This document shows positions 43,084 through 52,045 of a stretch of DNA of 64,000 bases, one piece after another. The DNA is taken from assembly GCF_001028175.1 (NCBI RefSeq), contig NZ_AEJF01000152.1, positions 32,928-96,927 of the forward strand. Direction: 5' to 3'. The notes below the pieces were generated by a model that was not told where the DNA came from, did no database searches, and saw nothing but the letters and a program-made list of their open reading frames with translations. The stretch comes from Caballeronia mineralivorans PML1(12) (GTDB taxonomy: Bacteria; Pseudomonadota; Gammaproteobacteria; Burkholderiales; Burkholderiaceae). Each line of letters begins with the position of its first letter. The stretch's first letter is position 1. A program made the translations under genes and the position numbers.

Positions 43084-44058
43084 CTAAGAAGGTGCCATCG
43101 ATACTGTGAATGCATTCAAATCCGGTGGCAGCCGCTCGACCGCATAACCACGACGCACCCATTCGTCCAGCCCGCCGTATAAAACGCGAACGTTCACAAC
43201 GCCTTTTTCGAGCAATTGCTTGCGAGCTTTCCTGACTGCCGCATCGTTCGGATACATGCCGTAGACAACGATATTGCTCGCCGAAAAATTGGCATCCATG
43301 GTTCCCAGCGATTTCAAGTCAAGCAGCAAAGCCCCCGGGATTCGATACGACTCCTCGCGCCGAACCGACACCGTGCGCGCATCGAGAATCAAGGGCGGCG
43401 TGCTTGAACGCATCATGCGGTCAAGCCGCTCCGGCGAGACGATCCTGCGGCTCAGCCACTTTCGAAAACGCCAGCGCAGGACATATCGATACGTCAGGTA
43501 AAAAACGGCAGCCATGACCAGCACATCGAGTATCGATCCGCCGTAGGGCCTAAGCAAAATCAGCAGCAGTGCGAGCTGCCGCTCGAACAACGCGCCGCCA
43601 AGCAACCAGAATGAAGCCCACGTCACCGTGCCCAAAGCGTCCCATGCAACAAACACTGCCGGTGCGATAAGCGTGGTGCCCATCAGCGGCGGCGTAATGA
43701 GGGCAAGGCCCGGAACAAACTTCGATACCGCCACGATCGGCACGCCAAAACGCTCGAACAAGGCGCGCGTGGTCCGCACACTCGCATCGAGTGACAAGGA
43801 CATACGCCCGAGGATATGAGTCAGACGGCGTCCATAGATGCGCCCCGCCGAAAACCACACGCAGTCGCCGATCAACGCGGCGAGCACCGCGGCACACAGT
43901 ACGTGAGAGAACACCAGCGATCCGCCGGCGATCGCGGAACCGGCGAAGATAAGCACGGGGATAGCCGGCAGCGGTGCACCAAGCCGCGTGACCAGCACAT
44001 TGGCGAAGACCGCCACGCTTCCCCAGTTTGCGATTGCCGATGGTGGAATTTGTATCAA
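43084..44058 (-). CDS. DedA-family membrane protein fused to an inactive rhodanese domain
   Basis: 324 residues from a TTG start at 44058; AGGAGG lies 7 bases upstream and no better codon exists. Residues 1 to about 195 are a DedA/VTT membrane domain with LRAxPG-type features (FERFGVPIVAVSKFVPGLAL, LITPPLMG). Residues 215-315 are a rhodanese fold (PPLILDARTVSVRREESYRI, VRVLYGGLDEWVRRGYAVE). The active-site cysteine loop reads VVYGMYPNDAAV, so the cysteine is missing and sulfur transfer is unlikely. DedA proteins are linked to lipid flipping and membrane homeostasis. Confidence 0.82.
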   Translation of the reverse strand: MIQIPPSAIANWGSVAVFANVLVTRLGAPLPAIPVLIFAGSAIAGGSLVFSHVLCAAVLAALIGDCVWFSAGRIYGRRLTHILGRMSLSLDASVRTTRALFERFGVPIVAVSKFVPGLALITPPLMGTTLIAPAVFVAWDALGTVTWASFWLLGGALFERQLALLLILLRPYGGSILDVLVMAAVFYLTYRYVLRWRFRKWLSRRIVSPERLDRMMRSSTPPLILDARTVSVRREESYRIPGALLLDLKSLGTMDANFSASNIVVYGMYPNDAAVRKARKQLLEKGVVNVRVLYGGLDEWVRRGYAVERLPPDLNAFTVSMAPS

Positions 44059-44123
44059 GTACTCGCCTCCTGGAGCATTCGACCCCGCGTTGCCGCCGCT
44101 TCATTTCATCGTGTGTTCAAAAC

Positions 44124-46139
44124 TCATTGCCCTTCGGACTCCACGAGCGTCACCGGAATGCCGCCGCAGCCCGCGCTTCGCGCCACCTCGAGGCCGTGCC
44201 ATGGCGATGCCTCTCCGTGTGCGGCAATCATCGAATCGATTCGCTTGTCCGGCCGCAGGACATTGAATGGCCACGACGGCCGCAGCAGCCGCTCGTGAAC
44301 CAGCGAGCCAAGCCAGATAGGTGTGGGCGGCTGCCCGCCCCGGTGCTGCACGGCATATTGAGTCGGCCAGAATCGCAGGACATCGCGTTCGTCGGCATTC
44401 ATGTGAGCGCGCGTGAATATCAGCGCCGACGGTTCGCCATTGTTCAACCTCGGCAACACCGGTAGCGCCGTGGCCGCCACGTTCGGTGAAACAAGCGACA
44501 GAATGCTGTGCGTGGACAAACGCGACCCTTCTGTCCACCCTCTGCGCTCCAGTTGAGCGCTGATCTGCTCGGCTGTCGCGGCCCATTGGACGGTGATCGG
44601 TTCGAGCCGGTCGCCGTCCATGCTTGACCGGTAGCAGGAAAAGGTCCGCCACACGGTATCCGTCCATTGCAACGGCGTCACCACGATAGCGGGCGGCGCC
44701 GGTTCAGCCGCCATCGCCTCTAGGCTCGTCCTGAATTGCAACGCGACGCTCGCGCACACGACCGCCAGAACGGCCACCGGCATCATGGCGCGCGGCACCG
44801 GTTTCGCGGGGTATCGCCACACGGCGGTCAACGCAACAACAAAGACCCAGGTGGCTGCAAGGGCGGCTCCGCCGACTGCATCGGAGAAGGTGAAGTGGCC
44901 GAAATAAAGTCCCGAGAACGCGACCGCAACCAGGATGGCGACAGTTGCCGTTGCGACCAGTATTCTCGCCACGCCACCCACCCGACGCGCCAGCAAGAAC
45001 GACAGGAAGCCGTAGATCACGACACTGGCGGCAACGTGATTGCTGGGAAACGCGCGCAGGCTGGACGCCACCGCGCCCGGAAGCGGCCGCTGGATCGTGA
45101 TCTGGATCGCCAGGATCAATAGCTGGGAAAACGTCACGGCGGTCAGCCAGTACGCGACGGTGCGCCAGCGGCGTTCAAACACCATCCACACGACTACCAG
45201 CACCGTCAGCGCAGCCAGCGTCGGCACGCTGCCTAGCGTGGTGAGCACGGCGAGGATCACGTCGCCCCACGAGGACCGGAACGACTGGAGAAAGCGATAG
45301 ACCGACACATCGATCTGGACCAGCGGTTCGCCGTGCGAGACGCCATGCAGCGTGGAAAAGAACACGGCGGCGGAAGCAAGCAGCAACACGGAGATGATCG
45401 CGATAAGCGCAGCGGCCTGATGCTTGGGATCCAGAATGCCGAGGACAAAGCGGCCGGTTGCGCCGTGATGGTGACGTGCCCAATGCAGCAGACTTCGACG
45501 CGAGGAGTCCGTCCAGGCCCGCGCATGCGACACAAGGAGACTCGTCAGCCGGAACGTCAGCCAGGTTGCGACAACGAGAATGGCAAGCACGGCGACGAGC
45601 CGGAACGACACAGCCCCCGCCAGTTCGATCGACGCCCCGAAGACAACACCCGGAAGAATATGCACGGGCGCCCAGACCAGCGCCGAAACGATGTTGATCA
45701 CCAGGAAGCGTAACGGCCGCATCCCCAGCATGCCCGCCACGACGGGAACAACCGCTCGCAGCGGCGCGATGAAGCGCGCAAAGATCACGCTTTTTGCGCC
45801 GTGCGCTTCGAAGTAGCGTTGCCCCGCTGTCAGCATGCCGGGGTGTGCGCGGAACGGCCACAACTTCGCGATGGTTTCCTTATGGCTGCAGCCGAACCAG
45901 TAGCTTGCGGCGTCGCCCGCTACGGCACCTGCAATGGCGCAGGCGAATACCCAGCCGAGATTGAGCGAACCGGTGCCGACCAGCGCGCCCGCAACGAACA
46001 TGGCGGTGCTGCCCGGAACGAAGGTACCGATAAACGCAATGGATTCGAAAAATGCTGCGAGTAATACGACCGTGAGAGCCCACGCAGGATGCCCCGAAAG
46101 CACATGCAGCAATTTGAAGTAGGCATGCTCCATCGGCAT
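44124..46139 (-). CDS. DedA-PAP2-LssY three-domain membrane protein
   Basis: 671 residues. Residues 1-200 are a DedA domain (FVPGSTAMFVAGALVGTGSL, FARFIAPLRAVVPVVAGMLG). About 265-460 are a PAP2 phosphatase-like domain, and about 490-670 an LssY-like C-terminal domain (PVLPRLNNGEPSALIFTR, LRFWPTQYAVQHRGG, HGLEVARSAGCGGIPVTLVE). The PAP2 motifs are altered: PSNH instead of PSGH, SGLYFGHFTFSD where SRxxxxxHxxxD is expected, and no lysine before QRP. Phosphatase activity is therefore doubtful. Probably acts in membrane lipid handling next to the DedA-rhodanese gene. Confidence 0.85.
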   Translation of the reverse strand: MPMEHAYFKLLHVLSGHPAWALTVVLLAAFFESIAFIGTFVPGSTAMFVAGALVGTGSLNLGWVFACAIAGAVAGDAASYWFGCSHKETIAKLWPFRAHPGMLTAGQRYFEAHGAKSVIFARFIAPLRAVVPVVAGMLGMRPLRFLVINIVSALVWAPVHILPGVVFGASIELAGAVSFRLVAVLAILVVATWLTFRLTSLLVSHARAWTDSSRRSLLHWARHHHGATGRFVLGILDPKHQAAALIAIISVLLLASAAVFFSTLHGVSHGEPLVQIDVSVYRFLQSFRSSWGDVILAVLTTLGSVPTLAALTVLVVVWMVFERRWRTVAYWLTAVTFSQLLILAIQITIQRPLPGAVASSLRAFPSNHVAASVVIYGFLSFLLARRVGGVARILVATATVAILVAVAFSGLYFGHFTFSDAVGGAALAATWVFVVALTAVWRYPAKPVPRAMMPVAVLAVVCASVALQFRTSLEAMAAEPAPPAIVVTPLQWTDTVWRTFSCYRSSMDGDRLEPITVQWAATAEQISAQLERRGWTEGSRLSTHSILSLVSPNVAATALPVLPRLNNGEPSALIFTRAHMNADERDVLRFWPTQYAVQHRGGQPPTPIWLGSLVHERLLRPSWPFNVLRPDKRIDSMIAAHGEASPWHGLEVARSAGCGGIPVTLVESEGQ

Positions 46140-46323
46140 CTCCGGACCGTACTTTCCTGGCTTTTACTTTAACTAGATTATGTTCCTGCCAAGCGGTTAT
46201 TGCGTCGGTCATGTCCGCCAGTTTCCGCTGCCCGCGTTGAGCGACAGTGGGGGCAAGTACGCTAGGGGAACGTAGCAAGACTGCGACCTGGCAAGACCAG
46301 AGCGGTCTGGGAGAGGCGCTCGG

Positions 46324-46917
46324 TTACGAGCGCAGCACATTCCAGAACGGCAACCAGATGTCGGAAAACGAGCGCACGCGATCCGTGGCTACCGGATCCT
46401 CTTCTTGCTGGTCGTCGTGAGTCTCCTGAGCGATGTCCTCAGGTTCCGCCGATGCAACCTCGGCCTGCCTGGACGCGTGTAGCGCAAGCGCGCTATCGGC
46501 GATGCGACAAGCAAGCTCGTCGTCGCAACCATGGCCGAGCAACACCCCGCGGACCACGTCGCGGTTATACCCCTGAGTGGCGAAGCGCATCGCCAACGCG
46601 ATCGTGCTGGCGTATTCCGCTTCCTCTGCCGCGCGAGCCGCAGCCTCGCGTTCTGCCTGCTCCTGTTCCTCGCGCCGCCGCTGCTGCTCCTGGCGCTTCA
46701 TTTCCTCAGCAAAAACGGAGTCGTAGACCTGCCTTTGCGCGGGGTCGGACAGAATGGCGTAAGCATTTCGAATGTCAAGGAATGCAGCTCGCGCGGCATG
46801 CTCCTGACCGACGTTGCGGTCCGGATGCCAGCGCATGACCGCTTTCCTGTAAGCCCGTTTTATCTCTTCGGCCGTCGCATCTTCCGGGACGGACAAGGTG
46901 TCATATAAGGTTGTCAT
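46324..46917 (-). CDS. DnaJ (J-domain) protein
   Basis: A 197-residue protein. The J domain covers residues 2-68: YDTLSVPEDATAEEIKRAYR, the HPD tripeptide in MRWHPDRNVG, and FLDIRNAYAILSDPAQRQVY. A charged coiled coil (KRQEQQRRREEQEQAEREAA) follows and then a region without zinc-finger motifs, so it is a type III J-protein. It would stimulate an Hsp70 ATPase. The long acidic/basic tail suggests a dedicated client. Confidence 0.85.
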   Translation of the reverse strand: MTTLYDTLSVPEDATAEEIKRAYRKAVMRWHPDRNVGQEHAARAAFLDIRNAYAILSDPAQRQVYDSVFAEEMKRQEQQRRREEQEQAEREAAARAAEEAEYASTIALAMRFATQGYNRDVVRGVLLGHGCDDELACRIADSALALHASRQAEVASAEPEDIAQETHDDQQEEDPVATDRVRSFSDIWLPFWNVLRS

Positions 46918-47103
46918 CGCGATACCTCAAACTTATCCGCGAGACATCCTAGCACGGGAAAAAAGACATTTTTATAGCGTGGCATGATCTAAGCACGCGC
47001 AGCGCCTGGCCGATCCTACAAACAATAAAGCGCTCCGAATGCGGCGTCCGCTCGTCAACACGCGAGGCGATGCTCCTGTAACATAAACGCATGAATACGC
47101 GAA

Positions 47104-47652
47104 ATGGTTAATGGAATGCACAACAAATCTTTGGAAGAAAAGCTTCGTTTGCACGCATACCATCTATGGGAAGCGGACGGTCGTCCAGAAGGACGCTCTG
47201 CCGAGTATTGGGAGAAAGCGCGCGCTTTGCTCGATCAGGAGGCTGCAGCGGCCGCGCCAGTTGTGCCGGTCGTGCCGGTTACGCCGCCCGATGAGGCTGC
47301 CGACGCGAGCGCTATTCCCAAGCAATCCGCGAAGAAGCCGGCCAAGGCAAAGTCAAAAGTGACGCCTCCCGGTGAGGAGAACATCAAGACATCAAAGACC
47401 AAGGCTAAGGCCAAGCCCAAGGACGACTCGAAGGTCGCGCGCAAGGCGGCGGCTAAGACGGCGGCCAAACCCAAGGCTGCCGATACCGATACCGCTGCCA
47501 AAAAGCCAAAGGCCACCGCTAAGACGGCGGTCAAGCCGAAAGCAATCACCGAGGCGGCGGAAAAACCCGGTAAGAAACCGGCAGTTGAAAAAGCTCCGGC
47601 TAAGCCGGCGTCTAAAGCAGCGTCCAAGGTTTCGAAGACCCCGAAGAAGTAG
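47104..47652 (+). CDS. DUF2934-type protein with a histone-H1-like lysine/alanine tail
   Basis: A 182-residue protein. The N-terminal 45 residues (LEEKLRLHAYHLWEADGRPE and SAEYWEKARALLDQE) match the short DUF2934 domain. From about residue 60 the chain is almost only Lys, Ala, Pro and Thr (AKAKPKDDSKVARKAAAKTA), as in histone H1-like bacterial proteins that bind DNA non-specifically. The start could be the ATG at 47104 or 47116. A neighbour at 48266 has a similar tail. Confidence 0.75.
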   Translation: MVNGMHNKSLEEKLRLHAYHLWEADGRPEGRSAEYWEKARALLDQEAAAAAPVVPVVPVTPPDEAADASAIPKQSAKKPAKAKSKVTPPGEENIKTSKTKAKAKPKDDSKVARKAAAKTAAKPKAADTDTAAKKPKATAKTAVKPKAITEAAEKPGKKPAVEKAPAKPASKAASKVSKTPKK

Positions 47653-47731
47653 CATGACGCGTGCTGATTGTTTATCGCCGGATAGTGCCATTGGCGAGCA
47701 ATAGTCCGGTCCATATTTTTGTGGAGCAAAT

Positions 47732-47938
47732 ATGCGAAGATTTTTCGCGGTTGTCTTGTTGGCCGCTGCAGCAAGCGCCGCCGCTCCATCGGTGGCTGAC
47801 GCACGGCCCCGGATGGAATGCCGGCGCGTCTGGGTCCATGGGCACTATGTGCGGCGCTGCCGTCCGTTGCCGCCGCCGAGACACCATCACCATCATCATC
47901 GTCCGCCGCACCATCGGCCGCCTCCTCACCGATACTAA
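47732..47938 (+). CDS. Small secreted His/Pro-rich protein
   Basis: A 68-residue protein with a signal peptide (MRRFFAVVLLAAAASAAAPS then VADA) and a GGAG ribosome-binding site. The mature part ends in RHHHHHHRPPHHRPPPHRY, with many histidines in the last 20 residues. Such tails bind Ni, Zn or Cu ions. Probably periplasmic. It lies about 80 bases after the H1-tailed gene, so it may be in the same unit. Function unknown. Confidence 0.65.
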   Translation: MRRFFAVVLLAAAASAAAPSVADARPRMECRRVWVHGHYVRRCRPLPPPRHHHHHHRPPHHRPPPHRY

Positions 47939-48265
47939 ATAACGCTCTCCGAACCCGTCGTTTCGCCAATCTGCATCGGTATCCTGTACGTTTACAAACG
48001 AGGGCTAACCGCCATCGGTCTCGTGCCGTTGAATAACGCAGCGGAGAGCGGCAACACCTGCATTCCCTCTATTTGAATACACCACAAGCTGAGCGAATCG
48101 ATGCCCAAGCATTCAACGCGCTAGGCGTAAAGCTTGGTCTTTTGTCATGGAATGAAACAAAGTGTATTAAGTCCTGCGCGCCTTAAATATTACGGCGCTA
48201 TTAGCCGCTTCCGAAATCAGAGAGCACATGGCATAGTGCGGGCAACCACTCTTAAGGAAACCATA
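47939..48265. other. Intergenic region before the H-NS-like gene
   Basis: 327 bases with no supported gene. An A/T-rich patch around 48160-48210 (GTGTATTAAGTC, CCTTAAATATTACGG) probably holds the promoter of the H-NS-like gene. Confidence 0.4.
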
Positions 48266-48931
48266 ATGCCGACTCTGGAACAGATTCAAGCCAAGCTGAA
48301 AAAGCTGCAGGCGCAAGCGGAAGCTCTGATCGCAAAGCGGGCGCAATCCGTCCTCAACGACATCCGCAAACTAATGGATGAGCATGGACTGACTACCGCT
48401 GACATCGACGCTCACTCATCCACAAAGAAGCCCCGCGGCCGACCGGCGGGCACAACATCCAAGGCTAAGTCCAAGGAAAAAGCAGCGGCTAACGCGAAGC
48501 TGCCTGCCAAGTATCGCAACCCCAAAACCGGCGCCACGTGGAGCGGCTGGGCCCGGCCGCCGCTGTGGATCAAAGACGTTAAGGACCGCACGAAATTCTT
48601 GATCGATGGTCACAGCGAAAGCAATGCTGCTGAAGCAAGCGCGACAAAACCTGCAAGCAAGAAGGCAGCAAAGAAAGTTTCCGGCAAGAAAGTAGCAGCG
48701 AAAACGCTAAGTGCGAAGGCGCCGGCAAAGAAGGCAGCCGCCAAGAAAGCGACGGCGGCGAATGTTCCTGCGAAGAAGATGGCAGCCAAGAAAGCAACGA
48801 CGAAACGCGTGTCGGTGAAGAAGGCTTCCGCCACGAAGAAATCCACAACCAGCGCAAGCAAAACGAACTCTGCGGCTATTCAGGATTCAGGCGGGCGTGC
48901 ATTGGCCGTATCGGCTACACCTGCCATTTAA
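48266..48931 (+). CDS. H-NS-family nucleoid protein with a long lysine/alanine-rich extension
   Basis: About 221 residues from the ATG at 48266 (AAGGAAA upstream). Residues 1-50 form the oligomerisation helix (PTLEQIQAKLKKLQAQAEAL). The DNA-binding domain follows near residues 75-110 with the conserved KYRNPKTGATWSGWARPP. Unlike ordinary H-NS, it continues with about 90 residues of Lys/Ala repeats (KKAAKKVSGKKVAAK-type). It should bind DNA and silence or compact it. Extended variants like this occur in Burkholderia. Confidence 0.85.
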   Translation: MPTLEQIQAKLKKLQAQAEALIAKRAQSVLNDIRKLMDEHGLTTADIDAHSSTKKPRGRPAGTTSKAKSKEKAAANAKLPAKYRNPKTGATWSGWARPPLWIKDVKDRTKFLIDGHSESNAAEASATKPASKKAAKKVSGKKVAAKTLSAKAPAKKAAAKKATAANVPAKKMAAKKATTKRVSVKKASATKKSTTSASKTNSAAIQDSGGRALAVSATPAI

Positions 48932-49262
48932 TGGACAGCGAGAGCGCCCCCCGTCGATGAACGAGGGGCTCGCTAATCCTGGCGAAATGATCTTTTACCC
49001 GTGATCGCTCAGCCGCACTGAGCCTGGAAAATTTGACCGGGCTTATGACGGCCGCGGTAAAGCTTTCCCGGAAAACGCTGCGTTTGGCGTTAGATCAACT
49101 AGGCGATGCGCAAGGGCCATTCGTTCCGCTTGGCCGTAGTTCAATACAGGCGCTTGGCGCATCCAAAGGCGTTCGCCGGATATCGGTTACTAACAAACTA
49201 TCCGGCAAGTCGAACGCACAGATATCAGTAGTCGCGCGGCAAAGCTACTCGGGGCATTCTTC
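48932..49262. other. Intergenic region, no supported gene
   Basis: 331 bases. An open frame of 77 codons (49033-49266, plus strand) has no ribosome-binding site and no recognisable domain, and overlaps the lipoprotein gene's end. I see no terminator with a clean T-tail. Confidence 0.4.
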
Positions 49263-49604
49263 TTAGCCGTGGCCACCGCCGTGCCCGCCACCGCTAGCGT
49301 GTCCGCCGCCACCCTGCCACTGCCCGCCGCCACCGCCACCGCCGCCGTGCCAGCCACCACCGTGATGGCCGCCGCCGTACCCGTGGTCCCAACCATGCCA
49401 GTAACCGCCGTGATCATGGTCGTGATAGCCGCCCCAGCCTCCACCAACGTAGATCCCGCCACCGTAGACAGACGGATATCCGTAGTAGTACGGTGCCGCG
49501 TAACCCGTTGCATAGGGGTCGGGATATCCATATCCATAACCCGGCGCAACGGCACAGCCGCCTAGACACGCAACAAGTGCGAATAGTGCAATTGGCTTAA
49601 GCAT
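49263..49604 (-). CDS. Glycine/histidine-rich lipoprotein
   Basis: About 113 residues from the ATG at 49604 with GGGAGA upstream. A lipoprotein signal (MLKPIALFALVACLGGC) has lipobox LGGC. The mature part is Gly/Tyr/His rich (YGYGYPDPYATGYAAPYYYG, then HDHDHGGYWHGW and long Gly/His tracts). Probably outer-membrane anchored and able to bind metal ions. Function unknown; similar repetitive lipoproteins are common in this family of bacteria. Confidence 0.7.
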   Translation of the reverse strand: MLKPIALFALVACLGGCAVAPGYGYGYPDPYATGYAAPYYYGYPSVYGGGIYVGGGWGGYHDHDHGGYWHGWDHGYGGGHHGGGWHGGGGGGGGQWQGGGGHASGGGHGGGHG

Positions 49605-50001
49605 GTGATGGTCTCCCGCGCTTCTTAAGTAGGAGCCGAGCAACCGTGCTTAGTTCAAGCGCAATTGTGTCTCTGGATTACAGAGCGAAGTCGGCTAAAG
49701 CGCGTGGCGGAAGAAACATATCGTCGGCGAAATCCAGACACGACTAAGGCTTCGCTTCTTTCCCGCTTCTTTCCCGCTTCTTTCGCGCTTCTTTCCGCTA
49801 TGCACAAGACTGTGTTTCCTTAAGCGATGCCGATACCTCAGCCGCAAGAAACTTTCGCAGCGTCCCACATCAAGTCAATCCTAATCCAAGACGACGCAGC
49901 CAGCCTATAAAACCGCGATAGCGCCACGGCTCGGCTAACAGCAAAAGCGTGCACGCCGAGGAAAATTCCCGGCGTCCCGTACACGCTGGTGCGGCATCGC
50001 C
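49605..50001. other. Intergenic region with an 11-base tandem repeat
   Basis: About 397 bases without a gene. It contains GCTTCTTTCCC repeated in four near-copies at 49754-49797 (third and fourth units with changes), a pyrimidine-rich strand that may affect DNA structure or transcription. No other feature was found. Confidence 0.6.
49754..49797 (+). repeat. 11-base tandem repeat, four units
   Basis: GCTTCTTTCCC at 49754 and 49765, GCTTCTTTCGC at 49776 and GCTTCTTTCCG at 49787. A pyrimidine-rich block in a gene-free stretch; it may vary in copy number between strains. Confidence 0.8.
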
Positions 50002-50286
50002 CTACTGCCCATTCTTAACAACGCCGTTTGCGCTATTCGGTGCCATCGCGCCCATATCGGCGCTATTTTTCGTCCCTTGGTATTGCATATTGCCGGGCAT
50101 GGAATTCGTCCGAGTGGCAACGGGGTCGCCCCAATGGGTCATTCCTGACGTGGCCGCGCCGTGAGCATTGCCCCCGCCCGAGCCGCCATTCCCGTTGCCG
50201 CCGCCTTGCGCGAATACTGCCGTCGAAGCGCACAAGGACGCGACCGACACGCCCGCCAGAATCACTTTCCGCATTGCCTTGTCCAT
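50002..50286 (-). CDS. Small secreted Gly/Asn-rich protein
   Basis: A 94-residue protein with a GGAGAAAAACC site before its ATG. Signal peptide MRKVILAGVSVASLCASTAV, cleavage near FAQG. The mature part is rich in Gly, Asn, Met and Ala (GGGNGNGGSGGGNAH; then TNSMPGNMQYQGTKNS). No domain recognised. Probably periplasmic. Methionine content could suit metal binding, but that is speculation. Confidence 0.6.
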   Translation of the reverse strand: MDKAMRKVILAGVSVASLCASTAVFAQGGGNGNGGSGGGNAHGAATSGMTHWGDPVATRTNSMPGNMQYQGTKNSADMGAMAPNSANGVVKNGQ

Positions 50287-50393
50287 GGTTTTTCTCCATT
50301 AGCCGCGAGTGCGAGGTTGCGTCGCGTCAAGGCTATATACGGCGCAGGCGGGACGCTGGATGCACGGCAAAACGAATTGAAGAAATCCCGCGC

Positions 50394-51455
50394 TTAGTGA
50401 ATGTGGCGATGGTGGATATCGGGGAAATGTCCATGCGTATGCGTCATGGGCACATGTCGATGCGGATGGGTGTGCGGCTCGTCTCCATCCCACTTGAAAT
50501 CATGCGTGTGCTGGTGATGCTCGTCATGGCGGTGCCGGTGATTGTGGTCCATCAACACGTGCGTGTGCGCGTGCTCGTGCCGCTCACGAATGTGCAGCCA
50601 CACGCCCAGCACCATCAACGCGGCTGCCACCCAAAACAAAACACCCGGCATATCCGGCCACAGGATCAGCGAGAGCGTCACGCCGAATAGCGGCGCCACT
50701 GAAAAATACGCGCCCGTGCGCGCAGTGCCGAGGTTGCGCAACGCGACGACGAACAAAACCAGGCTTACGCCGTATCCAGCCAGACCGGTGAACATGGCCG
50801 CCGCCGTCTTGCCGAAACCGGGAAGATGCGCGCCGAGCAGAAGGGCAATGCCCAGATTCACCGATCCGGCGATCAAGCCCTTCAGACAGGCAATAACCAT
50901 GGCGTCATTCGTCGATACTTTGCGCGTCAGGTTGTTGTCGATCGCCCAGCACACACACGCGGCGGCAACCAGCAACGCGCCGGCGGATACGCCGGACGCG
51001 CCCGGCTGCCATGACAGCGCAACGCCGCCCGCGACTATCGCCACCATGCCGAGAAAAATCTGCGCGTCCACATTCTCACGAAACACGACCCACGCGATGA
51101 CCGCCGTAAACACGCCCTCGAGGTTCAGCAACAGCGAACTCGTCGCGGCTGGCGTGGTGCTCAGGCCGAACATCAGCAGCACCGGGCCCGCGACACCCCC
51201 GGCGGCTATTGCGCCCAACAACCAGGGCACTTCAGCCAACTGAATCCGGCTCTCGTTAGCGCGCTCTTTTTCGGAGCGCCTGACGCGCTGAAACGCGATC
51301 GCTACGGCCAGGCCAACACCGCTGCCCAGGTAGAACAAACCCGCGACCATGAAGGGCGACATCGTGCCAAGAAGCGTCTTGGCTAACGGCGTTGTCGCGC
51401 CAAAGAGGGCGGCAGCGAGAAGCGCCGTGAAGGCGGCGTTGTAGCGGACAGACAT
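50394..51455 (-). CDS. EamA/DMT-family transporter with a histidine-rich C-terminal tail
   Basis: About 353 residues from the ATG at 51455 (AGGAAAA upstream). Ten membrane spans in two EamA repeats (AAFTALLAAALFGATTPLAK; SLLLNLEGVFTAVIAWVVFR). After the last span the cytoplasmic tail of about 60 residues contains some 20 histidines (for example HNHRHRHDEHHQHTHD). EamA proteins export small molecules. The tail suggests metal sensing or binding, fitting the copper efflux operon that follows 240 bases away. Confidence 0.83.
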   Translation of the reverse strand: MSVRYNAAFTALLAAALFGATTPLAKTLLGTMSPFMVAGLFYLGSGVGLAVAIAFQRVRRSEKERANESRIQLAEVPWLLGAIAAGGVAGPVLLMFGLSTTPAATSSLLLNLEGVFTAVIAWVVFRENVDAQIFLGMVAIVAGGVALSWQPGASGVSAGALLVAAACVCWAIDNNLTRKVSTNDAMVIACLKGLIAGSVNLGIALLLGAHLPGFGKTAAAMFTGLAGYGVSLVLFVVALRNLGTARTGAYFSVAPLFGVTLSLILWPDMPGVLFWVAAALMVLGVWLHIRERHEHAHTHVLMDHNHRHRHDEHHQHTHDFKWDGDEPHTHPHRHVPMTHTHGHFPDIHHRHIH

Positions 51456-51694
51456 GGATTTTCCTGGCTCGGGAATTAACACCGATTTTAAAGAAGGTTG
51501 CGGGGCTGCGCCTGTAGGGTTCTCCTGCGCGGTGACGCCCGAACGCTAAGGAATTAGCGCTACATGTGCGCATGCGACGCCAACATCGTCGAATACATCA
51601 GATCTTTGTGTCATTTTGCCAGTTGTAATCGACAGGCTACGCCTTAGCGGCGCGGCCTGTCGTTAAGACGACCCGGTTTGCTCTTTACCAGACG

Positions 51695-52045
51695 CTATTG
51701 CTTTTGCATTGTCACGATGGTCATTGTGCCGCCCACGTTCTCAACGCGCACTTTCACTTTGTCTCCTTCGTGAGCTTGCTTCAGCATCGCAGCGTCCCTG
51801 GCTTTGAACGCCATGGTCATGGGCGGCATACCCACATTTTCCAACGCGCCGTGCTTAAGCGTGACCATGCCGGACGCCGGATCGACCTTCCTGATCTCAG
51901 CGTCGGTCAAGGCAGATTTGGATGACGCTGCCGGACTCATCGCACCGGGTCCCATCTTCATGCCGGCCATATCGTCAGCAACAGCGGACTGCGATACCGC
52001 GAACGCGGCACCCATAACCAACGCGATATAAGTCAGTTTGTTCAT
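51695..52045 (-). CDS. cusF: CusF-type periplasmic copper/silver chaperone
   Basis: A 116-residue protein with signal peptide (MNKLTYIALVMGAAFAVSQS, then AVA) and a CusF-like OB-fold domain (IRKVDPASGMVTLKHGALEN, VGMPPMTMAFKARD). The MPPMTM methionines and the lysine-rich strand fit the Cu(I)/Ag(I)-binding region of CusF. It overlaps the cusA stop codon by ATGA, so it is the last gene of the cusCBAF operon. It delivers metal to the efflux pump. CusB additionally carries a fused CusF-like domain. Confidence 0.88.
   Translation of the reverse strand: MNKLTYIALVMGAAFAVSQSAVADDMAGMKMGPGAMSPAASSKSALTDAEIRKVDPASGMVTLKHGALENVGMPPMTMAFKARDAAMLKQAHEGDKVKVRVENVGGTMTIVTMQKQ

Noticed and set aside
49033..49266. 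77-codon open frame after the H-NS-like gene
   Set aside because: No domain, no start signal, and its end overlaps the lipoprotein gene on the other strand.
49754..49797. CRISPR-like array or phase-variation tract of a gene
   Set aside because: Direct 11-base repeats without spacers in a gene-free stretch.
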